Below, in pieces: positions 1 to 7,298 of a stretch of 20,565 bases of DNA. Position 1 is the first letter of the stretch, and every line of letters starts with the position of its first letter. The translations under genes were made by a program, and so were the position numbers. The stretch lies in NCBI GenBank assembly GCA_016703105.1, contig JADJCS010000012.1, forward strand, positions 1 to 20,565. The letters are read 5' to 3'. The notes under the pieces are model-generated. The model saw only the letters and a list, made by a program, of their open reading frames with translations, was not told the origin of the DNA and did no database searches. Source of the DNA: Flavobacteriales bacterium. Its GTDB lineage: Bacteria; Bacteroidota; Bacteroidia; Flavobacteriales_F; PHOS-HE28.

Positions 1-53
1 GGAGCGGGCAGGCCGGGTCACTTGTGCCGTAACCGAATGAGCCAACAAGTGCT

Positions 54-92
54 TGTAGGCTTCCCTTGTTTTCGGTCCGATCATAACTGGAG
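54..92. repeat. IS3 terminal inverted repeat, orfB-side end
   Basis: Read as the reverse complement, this stretch begins CTCCAGTTATGATCGGACCG and finishes GGGAAGCCTACA. It pairs imperfectly with 1224-1255 at the other end of the element. It lies about 25 bp beyond the orfB stop codon, as expected for an IS3-family end. Confidence 0.65.
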
Positions 93-116
93 ATTCCAAG
101 GGCATTGGTTTAGGGT

Positions 117-895
117 TTAATTGCGTTGAGACCGGTAGCCAAGCGCTTTGTGTGGTCTGTGATTGTTGTAGTCGTTCATCCAGGTTTCGGCCCGCTCACC
201 GTACCTCTTGCAATGTTCGGAAGACGTATGCGCTGAGTAGTTCTCGTCTTATGCTTCCATTGAAGCGTTCCACGTATGCGTTCTGTGTTGGCTTACCTGG
301 CTGTATGAATGCCAAGGTAATACCGATGTCCTTGCACCATGCGTCGAGTTTGTGGGAGATGAACTCTGGTCCGTTGTCCACGCGGATCATCTTGGGCAAT
401 GGGCGCACTGACTTTATTCTTTCCAGTACGCGGATAACGCGAAGTGCAGGTAATGAAGTGTCCACCTCTATAGCAAGTACCTCGCGGTTGTAATCGTCGA
501 TCACGTTCAATAGCCGATAGGTGCGTCCATCCCAAAGTGTGTCGTGCATGAAATCTATACTGTATACCTGATCGGGCGCAGCGGGTTGGAATAAGGCTTG
601 TTTTACTCGCGTTGGCAGCCGTTTCTTAGCTCTACGCCTAATGTTCGCGCAAGCGGTGTACACGCGGTAAAGCGTTTGTGGTCGATCCGCCCCTTCTGCG
701 CAAGCGTGAGGTAGCATTGCCAAAAGCCAATGGCCGGATGCTTCTCTCAGCTGGTCACCGGGCGGTTACTACAAGTATCATCCTGCGGTCGTTTGCGGTA
801 TCCCGGCAGTGCTGCGGGGTAATCCCAACAATCTGGCTGGCTCTTCGCTGGCTCATGTTCTGTTGCTCAACGCCTGAACGATCTCCCGTTTCTCG
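117..895 (-). pseudogene. IS3-family transposase OrfB (integrase core), frameshifted
   Basis: OrfB carries the DDE integrase (rve) domain that catalyses strand transfer in IS3 transposition. The longest clean segment (196-723) has the core with YSIDFMHDTLWDGRTYRLLN, then NVIDDYNRE, IRVDNGPEF and QPGKPTQNAYVERFNGSIRRE, so the expected catalytic acidic residues (the D of SIDFMHD, the D of VDNGPE, the E of YVERFN) are present. The N-terminal helix-turn-helix region continues in other frames upstream: SQRRASQIVGI near 850-810, then EKHPAIGFWQCY near 745-705. The C-terminus continues after a frameshift near 190 as ERAETWMNDYNNHRPHKALG and stops at 117. At least three indels break the gene. It follows orfA as in other two-ORF IS3 elements. 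Confidence 0.85.
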
Positions 896-1161
896 TCAGG
901 CGCCCCACTTCTTTTGGACCGCCTTCATGGCGTCGTTCTCCATGCTCAGCCCGGTGTACATGCGTTTAAGCCGACTAAGCTCTTCTTCGAGCTCTTTGAC
1001 GCGTTTGAGCTTGGCTGGGTTCCATGCCCCACAACGGGCTCTGAAGCCAGGAAGGTACGCGCTGATGGTATGCTCCCCTACAGATGTTCGCGACCTTCTG
1101 CCGCCTCGTGTTGCTTCAGCAACGCAACGACCGATGCTCTGAAAAACTTCGACTTTCTCAT
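896..1161 (-). pseudogene. IS3-family transposase OrfA, frameshifted
   Basis: OrfA is the DNA-binding helix-turn-helix subunit of IS3-type transposases. The start at 1161 gives MRKSKFFRASVVALLKQHEA, the usual OrfA opening (compare MRKSRFTESQIVxILKQ). A frameshift near 1075 moves the reading to a frame that gives PAKLKRVKELEEELSRLKRM and then YTGLSMENDAMKAVQKK, the leucine-zipper-like C-terminus typical of OrfA. The N-terminal and C-terminal halves are therefore both recognisable but are in different frames. The stop is at 896-898, where the orfB reading begins. Confidence 0.82.
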
Positions 1162-1223
1162 GGCCACAGGAGTCGAAAGTAGCCTCCATGTCGGTCGCTG
1201 CGCGCAAAAAGCCGCGCAGCCAC

Positions 1224-1255
1224 CTCCAGTTACATCGACCGATCTTAGGCTTACA
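1224..1255. repeat. IS3 terminal inverted repeat, orfA-side end
   Basis: The sequence starts CTCCAGTTACATCGACCG and ends TTAGGCTTACA. It is the imperfect inverted partner of 54-92 and sits about 60 bp upstream of the orfA start. It appears to lack several bases in its middle compared with the other end. Confidence 0.6.
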
Positions 1256-1468
1256 CTTCGGTCAGCTTGAAAATCGGCCAAGCCGACTACGCGTCGGTAA
1301 TGTGGGTTCAATCATTGGCAGAACAGATCCGGGTTGCGAAGTCGCAGACTTCAGGAGAACAGGAGTGGGCTTATGGCGACAGATTCGTCACAGGCAGGTG
1401 CCCCCCGCGCGAACTCAAGAGGAGGCAACACTTGCGCCATTTCCTAGGGCGTGCGCTACATTCACCAG
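1256..1468. other. Intergenic stretch between IS3 end and zinc-ribbon gene
   Basis: Short open frames cross this region, but none has recognisable protein features. I see no promoter, terminator or RNA gene that I can support. Confidence 0.4.
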
Positions 1469-2173
1469 ATGAATCCACCACTGCGTCTGGCGATCGTCAG
1501 CCTACTACTGATTTTTAGCACTCACGTGTGCTCGCAGAGCACGTCCGATTGGATCACGAAGAAACACCTGAAGTTCGTGAGCCCCGAATACAAAGGCCTG
1601 TTGCACCGATCGTTCACCCCCAAGGGAACGAAGGCCGACGCGTACACGCTGTATGGGAAGAAGTACACTGTGCAAGAAGGTGATACGTTGATGGTGTCAG
1701 ATGTGTACGAGGGCGAGTATGCCCGGACATTCGGGTCTTTGGATGGAGTATCTGTCTTGCGTTACCAATTCACGCTTGTGCTACGTGCAAATGCATCAGA
1801 TGAAGGACGTCGAAGATGTCGTTCAGGCACATTTGGCCAAGAGCATTGAACGATCAAAGGAAGGGCAGTTGCATATTTTCATGAAGGTGGGCCTCTACGG
1901 AATCGGTGTCATCATCATCGGGACGTTAGTGGTCGGCTTCGGGTTCAGGTGCAGGCATTGCGGTGCATGGTTCGCACTGAGCAAGACCGGCAGAACCTAC
2001 CTCGGCAAGGAGATAGAGGATCGTTGGATCATGAAAACCACCAACTCAGGTGTGGGCTATCGGAACGTCCACGAGACCAGTGTACCTCACAGATCCGGAA
2101 CAGCTACAGGTGCAGAAAGTGCGGGCGGGATTGGTCTGAGGTAAGGTCTATCACCCGCACCTCACGGTCCTAG
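1469..2173 (+). CDS. Membrane protein with C-terminal zinc ribbon, two frameshifts
   Basis: I do not recognise a named family. The start at 1469 gives MNPPLRLAIVSLLLIFSTHV followed by CSQ, a good signal peptide or first membrane anchor. About 85 residues follow that look extracytoplasmic, containing EGDTLMVSDVYEGEYART. After a frameshift near 1795 the protein continues with MHQMKDVEDVVQAHLAKSIE, then a hydrophobic helix (VGLYGIGVIIIGTLVVGFGF). This is followed directly by CRHCGAWFALSKTG. A second frameshift near 2080 leads to YRCRKCGRDWSEV and a stop at 2171-2173. The two C-x-x-C pairs form a likely zinc ribbon placed just after the membrane segment. The total would be about 235 residues. Both frameshifts join segments that fit together, so the intact protein probably exists. 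The function is unknown. Confidence 0.6.
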
Positions 2174-2389
2174 ACCAACGCAGCGTGTCCTGCCAGGTGT
2201 GCGCGGGCCTGGTGCACGGGAACCCGTCCACCCGTGCCCACGGTTTCCAGGCATTAGGTATCGAGGTGCCGCAGAATGGTGGCCCAAGGCCTCTCCGCCT
2301 CCGGCGGCCTAATACAACTGAAGGTGAGCTAGCGGCCTTGTCCCGGCGAAGCACCGGAGCCCTTGGCCCGGGGGAGGGATGGCCGAACT

Positions 2390-2970
2390 GAGGGCGACGG
2401 CCGGGATGGGCGCTTTCGTAGCGCTGCTGGTCCAGGCGCTCCATCTGTTCGATCTGTTCCGGGAACAGTTTGCCCTGATCGACGAAGGTGGTGAGTTGGG
2501 CCACCGTATCCTTCACGGCCCAGACACCGGTGAGGTAGCCGTGGCGTATGCCGCAACGCAGCTCCCGAGGGCGTCGCAGGATTCTGTGCCCATGTCCATG
2601 TTCTCCACGGCGAACTCCTTGAAGCGTTCCAAGGCGCCGGCCGCCTTGTTGAAGCGGGCGAAGTATTGTTCCAGCAAGTGGCCGCTGAAGTGGTAGGAGA
2701 TGCCTGGATCGCAGATGCGGGCGGCGCGCAGCTTTTTGTCGCTGCCCCAGTAGTACACGTACGGCACAATGCTCACCACCTTCTTGGTGGCGCGCACGAC
2801 GATGATCCAGTTGTTGCTGTTGTGCGAGCGGTATTCCACGAACCGCTCCTTGTCCCGCACCCGCGGGTCCACTTTACTTGCCGTTGCAGGCGGGCAACGG
2901 GTTCTTTGAGCTTGTTCCAGACGGCAGGCAGGTCGCGCACGGCTTCCGCGACCACTTCGGTGGGGGACAT
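2390..2970 (-). pseudogene. Hypothetical protein, two frameshifts
   Basis: Not assigned to a named family. The reading starts MSPTEVVAEAVRDLPAVWNK at 2970; an alternative start, MIVHTM, lies at 2985. A frameshift near 2880 leads into DPRVRDKERFVEYRSHNSNN, then WIIVVRATKKVVSIVPYVYYWG and YHFSGHLLEQYFARFN. A second frameshift near 2575 leads to RELRCGIRHGYLTGVWAVKD and LFPEQIEQMERLDQQRYESA. The aromatic block followed by HF-x-GHLL-x-x-Y-x-x-RF resembles small uncharacterised Bacteroidota proteins with an HF..HFL.RY..R motif. That is an impression from memory, not a verified match. The true C-terminus is uncertain because all frames stay open toward 2150. No signal peptide or membrane helix is visible. 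Confidence 0.5.
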
Positions 2971-3154
2971 AGTGTGGACGATCATGGCGGCGTTTTTCTT
3001 GCGCCCTTGAACGAGGAAGAGGAAGACGGGGTTCCGCTACGCTGGCCCAAGCCCTATCCGCAGCTTGCTCCGGCCCCGGATGGAGAACGGGGGCATGCGG
3101 GCCGGCATTGTACTTACGCCAACACCACCACGCCACGGCAAAGCCGGGCCATCC

Positions 3155-3787
3155 TCATGCCGCCTTGGCGCATGTGATATCGCTCATCGGCCCATCACCC
3201 AGAACACCCTGGGCCACCACACGGAAGGTGTAGGTGGTGCCGCTGGCAAGGTGCTCGATGGTGAAGTAGTTCCGGGCGGTCACCTTGATCATTTCATAGT
3301 TCTCGAGTTGGGCCGGATCGCCCTCGGTCATGAAGACCTTATAGATGCGGCGGTTCTTCACCCCGTTCCAGCGAAGCTCGATGCAACCGGGATATCGGGT
3401 ATGCAGGGTACGCAGGTTCTGCGGTGCGGGCATCGGCTGGCTGGGCTGGCGCTTCTTGCGCACATCGAAACCGGCGCTTCGAATGAGCGAGGCATCGCCA
3501 TGTGAAAGACTCTGCACCATGCCGGCCAGCTCGCGGATCTTCCATTTGAGCTGGCCCTGGGCGTTGTTGCGCAGGAAGAGGTCCTGCCGGCCTTTGTTGA
3601 ACTGGTAGACGCGCTCGGCGACGTCGAGCTCATCACATGCCTCCTCCAGTTCCGGCAGCATGTGCTGCAAGCCCGCGTAGTCGGGGTTGCCGGTGAGCAA
3701 GCGGACATGATTGCGTCCGCGCGTCACCAATTCACCCGCGGGCAGGCGCTTCGTGCCGACCCGGACGATGCTGTATTGGTCTTTCAT
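3155..3787 (-). CDS. Fibronectin type III domain protein
   Basis: This 210-residue protein has an N-terminal half of about 110 residues that is helical and unassigned, with LTGNPDYAGLQHMLPELEEA at about 31-50. A fibronectin type III domain follows at about 118-208. FN3 hallmarks are the PQNLRTLHTRYPGCIELRWN strand pair, the core tryptophan in ELRWN, and SGTTYTFRVVAQGVLGDGPM near the end. No signal peptide is seen, so it may be cytoplasmic. The start at 3787 is preferred because AAAAGGA lies just upstream (AAAAGGACACGCACATG), an unusually good ribosome site for this window. The frame stays open upstream through the 42-bp repeats to 4360, which I regard as accidental. Similar small FN3 proteins are common in Flavobacteriales; their function is unknown. 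Confidence 0.75.
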   Translation of the reverse strand: MKDQYSIVRVGTKRLPAGELVTRGRNHVRLLTGNPDYAGLQHMLPELEEACDELDVAERVYQFNKGRQDLFLRNNAQGQLKWKIRELAGMVQSLSHGDASLIRSAGFDVRKKRQPSQPMPAPQNLRTLHTRYPGCIELRWNGVKNRRIYKVFMTEGDPAQLENYEMIKVTARNYFTIEHLASGTTYTFRVVAQGVLGDGPMSDITCAKAA

Positions 3788-3789
3788 GT

Positions 3790-3800
3790 GCGTGTCCTTT
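3790..3800 (-). promoter_or_regulatory. Ribosome binding site of FN3 gene
   Basis: On the minus strand the sequence AAAAGGACACGCACATG places an AGGA core about 7 bases before the start at 3787. Most other genes here lack such a site. It supports starting the FN3 gene here rather than at an in-frame ATG inside the tandem repeats. Confidence 0.55.
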
Positions 3801-3908
3801 TCCTGTTCCGTGTTACCGATCGGTGGCCTTGAACGACATCCGGAACGGGTGTGTTTCAGTGGCTTGAGGCCGTTCGTCCCAGCGCCGGATGTGGTCGGAC
3901 GTCGCCGT

Positions 3909-4349
3909 CGTCCCATCATCACGCGGCGGGATACGATCGCATCGCACCGTCGTCCCATCATCACACGTCGACATACGATGGTATCGCGCGGCCGTCCTAT
4001 CATCACATCGCTGGATTCGATAGTACCGCGTCGACGTCCCATCATCACATCGCGACATACGATGGTACCGCATCGCCGTCCCATCATCACACGGCGGCAT
4101 ACGATGGTACCGCGCCGCCGTCCAATCATCACATGGCGGGATACGATGGTACCGCGCCGCCGTCCCATCATCACATGACGGCATACGATCGTATCGCGCT
4201 GCCGTCCCATCATCACGTGGCAGCATACGATCGTATCGTGTCGCCGTCCCATCATCAAACTGCAGCTTACGATCGACACATGGCGTCGTAAGATGGTATC
4301 GCGTCGCCGTCCCATCATCACATGGCGGCTTGCGAGCGTATCGCCCCGC
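3909..4349. repeat. Tandem array of a 42-bp unit, about 10 copies
   Basis: Units begin CGTCCCATCATCAC and start at 3909, 3951, 3993, 4035, 4077, 4119, 4161, 4203, 4245 and 4308. All are exactly 42 bp apart except the ninth, which is 63 bp long, a half-unit expansion. The first 14 bases are almost invariant. The second half contains ATACGAT followed by CGTATCG or GGTACCG. In units 7 and 8 this includes the perfect 12-bp palindrome ATACGATCGTAT, and many other units keep the inverted pair CGAT-nnn-ATCG. Because 42 is divisible by three, several frames on both strands remain open. One plus frame repeats a 14-residue PSHHHxAxYDxxAx motif. The array lies between a leftward FN3 gene and a rightward T9SS gene. 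I favour a non-coding minisatellite, but this is undecided. Confidence 0.85.
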
Positions 4350-4693
4350 TGTCCGATCATCCCTTGGGCATGTTCGACCTTACGTCGGCATCGCGCGATC
4401 GTGGCGTGGACGTGTCCGGCCCTACGCTACTGCCGTTCCAGCATCCTCGCAGCGAGCAAGCCCGCCTCGAGCGGTTGTCGCATCATCGCACGGGCGCATA
4501 GGATCGAATTGCGTAGTTGTTGCACGATGACATGGCAGTGTTCGAACTTCTCGGTTCGGCCTTGCTTGTCCAGATCTGTTCGTCCGCTGCTGCGCCGTGG
4601 ATGCATTGTATTTCGATCCGCGGTGCAGCCGCAGAGGGGGACGAACGCAACCATAGCGGTTCGCGACCGTCATAAGTTCACGAACCGTTGTAG
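4350..4693. other. Gene-free stretch with decayed repeat-like sequence
   Basis: The first part (TGTCCGATCATCCCTTGGGC and, further on, GTCGCATCATCGCACGGGCG near 4475) resembles diverged copies of the 42-bp unit. The rest, up to the start of the T9SS gene at 4694, shows nothing I can support as a gene, promoter or terminator. Confidence 0.4.
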
Positions 4694-6436
4694 ATGGAAC
4701 GCTCACCAGCCCTTGTCCAGATCCTGTGCATGTTGTTCATCGGCCTTTGGCCGATCCATCACTGCCGGGCTCAATTCGCGACCGCGGTATCACAGATCAG
4801 TGGTAACGATCATACGGCGGCGTTCGAGCCTTCGTTCGATCCGTTCGGCAACCTGTTCGTGACCGGGGTCTTCCGAGGCACGTGCGATTTCGATCCCGGT
4901 GTGGGGACGTATCCGGTTGTTGGGATCGGACTCGATAACATATGGGTGGCGCGTTACGGTACCGATCGCACGCCCGATTGGGTGGCGAGGTTGGGCGGCG
5001 GTGCATGGTTGGATCAGCCACGTGGGCTGGCCACCGGATCCTTGGGACAATGTGTGGTCGCCGGCATCTTTTTGGACTCCGGAGACTTCGATCCCGGGCC
5101 GGGCATCAGTACGCTGTCCGCTCTGCACGAATCGGACATCTATGTGGCACAACTAGACTCGTCCGGTGCACTGGACTGGCTGATCCATCTGCCCGATTCC
5201 TCCTATGACCAGGTCTGGGACGTCGGCATTGACAGCGACAACAATGTTTACATGACCGTTGGGGGGCTGGATTCTGTGGATCTGGATCCCGGACCCGGGA
5301 CCGTACTGGCCGACTCCCCATTCGGTGTCGATGGCTTGGTGAAATACGACCAGAACGGGGCGTATGTGTGGAGCGCTTTGCTGCCTGTGAACTTTGAACA
5401 ATTGTTCATTGATGCCAATGACAACGTACTGGCCGTGGGGGAGTTCTCCAGCACCTTCGACCTGGATCCGGGACTGGGGGTCACCCTCGTGGATGCGGCG
5501 GATGGTGAAATGCTCGTGGTGGAGTACGCGCCGAACGGTACCGTGAACTGGTACACCCAGTTCGCGCAAACCGTTCCTGGCTCCTGGGGGCTACGCGTGG
5601 CCGATATCGAAAAGGACCAGAACGATGATCTCGTCATAGCCGGTGCGCTCCTTGGCACAGGGGTGGACCTGGATCCTGGCCCGGGCCAGACCATGGTCGG
5701 TTCCAGCGACAACGGTGATGCGGATTGGTTCTGCATGAAGATGACCACCACGGGCAGTTTCCAATGGGGTGTTGCGGGAGGCTCCACCTATAACGAGTAC
5801 ATCAGCGATCTGACGCTTACCACTTCCGGCTCGGTCCATCTCGCGGTGAGCTATGGCGGACCGCATGATGTGGATCCCGGCCCGGGTTCCTGGATGGCGG
5901 CAACGCATGGTGCTCCAACGTTCAATAGCAGCGATGATGATGCTCTGCTGCTGACCCTGTCCTCCACGGGGGTGTTCGAGCACGCGACCCCGATCTGGGC
6001 TTTGGGAGGGGTCTACTTCGCAGGAACGATGTGGGGGCCCATGGGAGAATTGCTCGCTGTGGGGTACTTCAGCGATAGCCTCACGTTCGGCCCACCCAAC
6101 GGTACCGGTCTGCTGGCCAACGGGCTCACGGATGTGTTCATCTGCGAACTGGACCCCGAGTTCCAGACAGGCCTACCCGAGATCGTTCCCAACACGATCT
6201 TCGCTTACCCCAATCCAGCCACCACCGAAGCGCGTGTCCTTGGTATGGACGGTGATGTGGTCGCATTGCATCTTTACGATATGCATGGTCGACAAGTCCT
6301 GGATGATCCGGGACGATCACCCGGCTCCAACCGCATTGATGTCTCCGGGCTTGACCCTGGGAGTTACTTCCTTCGGGTGATGTGCTCTGGAGGTACGGTC
6401 CTGACCTGCAAGTTGATGGTAGCGGCGACACCTTAG
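4694..6436 (+). CDS. Secreted SBBP-repeat beta-propeller protein with T9SS type A sorting domain
   Basis: This 580-residue protein begins with a signal peptide (residues about 1-26, hydrophobic core LVQILCMLFIGLWP, likely cut after CRA before QFAT). The body holds about seven repeats spaced by 60-75 residues. Each repeat combines a strand pattern such as DSDNNVYMTVGG with an acidic turn: CDFDPGVG, GDFDPGPG, VDLDPGPG, FDLDPGLG, VDLDPGPG, HDVDPGPG and a degenerate FGPPNG. This is typical of SBBP or propeller repeats in Bacteroidota. The C-terminal 75 or so residues (FAYPNPATTEARVLGMDGDV, then LHLYDMHGRQVL and LDPGSYFLRV) form a type A T9SS sorting domain, which directs export across the outer membrane and cell-surface attachment. 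No Shine-Dalgarno site precedes the start. The reading frame is intact. Ligand and role are unknown. Confidence 0.9.
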   Translation: MERSPALVQILCMLFIGLWPIHHCRAQFATAVSQISGNDHTAAFEPSFDPFGNLFVTGVFRGTCDFDPGVGTYPVVGIGLDNIWVARYGTDRTPDWVARLGGGAWLDQPRGLATGSLGQCVVAGIFLDSGDFDPGPGISTLSALHESDIYVAQLDSSGALDWLIHLPDSSYDQVWDVGIDSDNNVYMTVGGLDSVDLDPGPGTVLADSPFGVDGLVKYDQNGAYVWSALLPVNFEQLFIDANDNVLAVGEFSSTFDLDPGLGVTLVDAADGEMLVVEYAPNGTVNWYTQFAQTVPGSWGLRVADIEKDQNDDLVIAGALLGTGVDLDPGPGQTMVGSSDNGDADWFCMKMTTTGSFQWGVAGGSTYNEYISDLTLTTSGSVHLAVSYGGPHDVDPGPGSWMAATHGAPTFNSSDDDALLLTLSSTGVFEHATPIWALGGVYFAGTMWGPMGELLAVGYFSDSLTFGPPNGTGLLANGLTDVFICELDPEFQTGLPEIVPNTIFAYPNPATTEARVLGMDGDVVALHLYDMHGRQVLDDPGRSPGSNRIDVSGLDPGSYFLRVMCSGGTVLTCKLMVAATP

Positions 6437-6645
6437 GATCTAGGGTGCCTCCCCCAACGCTGGCGCGGATCTGCGAACCGTGCCAAACCAACCATCGCGC
6501 AAGGCATTTTCTAGCGCTGGATACTCTCGGACCGGGACCAGCGCAGCATGTCCTACAACCACGGGTCGTGAACCGGGGAACACAAGCCATGCGCGATCAG
6601 TTATTCTATTGTTCACCTTCGCGTATGGGCCTCTCGGGGAAGAGC
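6437..6645. other. Intergenic stretch after first propeller gene
   Basis: About 200 bp without a recognisable gene. No T-rich hairpin terminator is visible after the stop at 6434-6436. Confidence 0.4.
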
Positions 6646-6931
6646 CCTGCACTTCGACTCGCACTTCTTCCGCCGCTGGGGCAAGCGTACCGAAAAGGTC
6701 GGGGTGATGATCACCAACATGGCCGGCTTCTTCAAGTTGCGACCCGACCTGCGACCCAAAGAGCTGGGTTGGCTACAGTACGGCAAGCCCGCCACGGCGG
6801 CAGCGATCCCGGAAGGTCTGGTCTACGGCAACCTGAACGGCATCCACCTGATCTCGTGTAACACTTTCGTGAACGTGGGGATGATGCGGGCGGATCAGTT
6901 GGCGTTGTGGGAGAGACTGAGAAGCGAATGA
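6646..6931 (+). pseudogene. Unrecognised coding remnant
   Basis: A frame that looks protein-like runs from about 6646 to a stop at 6929-6931. It reads HFDSHFFRRWGKRTEKVGVM, then ITNMAGFFKLRPDLRPKELG, WLQYGKPATAAAIPEGLVYG and NLNGIHLISCNTFVNVGMMR. There is no start codon at the left edge of this reading. An ATG at 6704 (MMITNMAGFF) would give a 75-residue product. A possible 5' part (MGLSGKSPAL from 6625) lies in another frame, so a frameshift near 6645 is likely. I do not recognise the family, and no signal peptide or membrane helix is apparent. It could be a short intact gene or the C-terminal remnant of a longer one. Confidence 0.4.
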
Positions 6932-7298
6932 TAGGTGGGTGTAGAATGTGTGCCCCTTCTTTCGTCCGCGCTTGTCCAGAATTCTTCTGCCTCAGCCGCG
7001 CCGCTTGATCGCAGCCCCGCGCTGGACGGCGGGTTGTATCAACTCTTCTTAGCACAAAGCGCTTGGGATGGGAGGTTTTGGCGTTCGCAAAGTCTCCACT
7101 GAACGAGTTGCTCCGAACTCCGGCAGAGCCGCGGGCAAGCGCTGGGTTAGGCACGCGGCTGGACCGTAGCGCCAGGAGGGGATGTATTTGCGTCTATAAA
7201 GGAAACCGTCAGTCTCGAAGCGGAGACCCTATGCAGATAGCAGGTCATACATTTGAGTGGCTGCAACTCATGGCATGACGTTTAGGCAACCTTGTTCA
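6932..7298. other. Intergenic stretch before second propeller gene
   Basis: About 365 bp with no recognisable gene. It presumably contains the promoter of the second propeller gene. No box close to the Bacteroidota TAnnTTTG consensus with a suitable TTG upstream stood out. Confidence 0.35.

Larger units (their letters stand above)
54..1255 (-). mobile_element. IS3-family insertion sequence, degenerate
   Basis: A roughly 1.2-kb element carries orfA and orfB of an IS3-type transposase on the minus strand. Its ends are imperfect inverted repeats. The left end (54-92) starts TGTAGGCTTCCC and runs to CATAACTGGAG. The right end (1224-1255) starts CTCCAGTTACATCGACCG and ends AGGCTTACA. Both match the CTCCAGTTA...GGCTTACA pattern known from this family, but the right copy is about 7 bases shorter. 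CTT occurs at 52-54 and again at 1256-1258. This could be a 3-bp target duplication, although the left copy shares one base with the repeat, so it is uncertain. Both transposase genes are frameshifted, so the copy as read should be inactive. Family assignment is secure; exact ends are less so. Confidence 0.8.

Noticed and set aside
3909..4349. CRISPR array
   Set aside because: The whole 42-bp unit is conserved, with no unrelated spacers of constant length between repeats, and no cas genes are nearby.
3155..4360. A single 401-residue protein made of the 42-bp repeats fused to the FN3 protein
   Set aside because: The frame is open only because the repeat period is a multiple of three. A good ribosome site (AAAAGGA) precedes the start at 3787, and the repeat translation is arginine-rich with low protein character.
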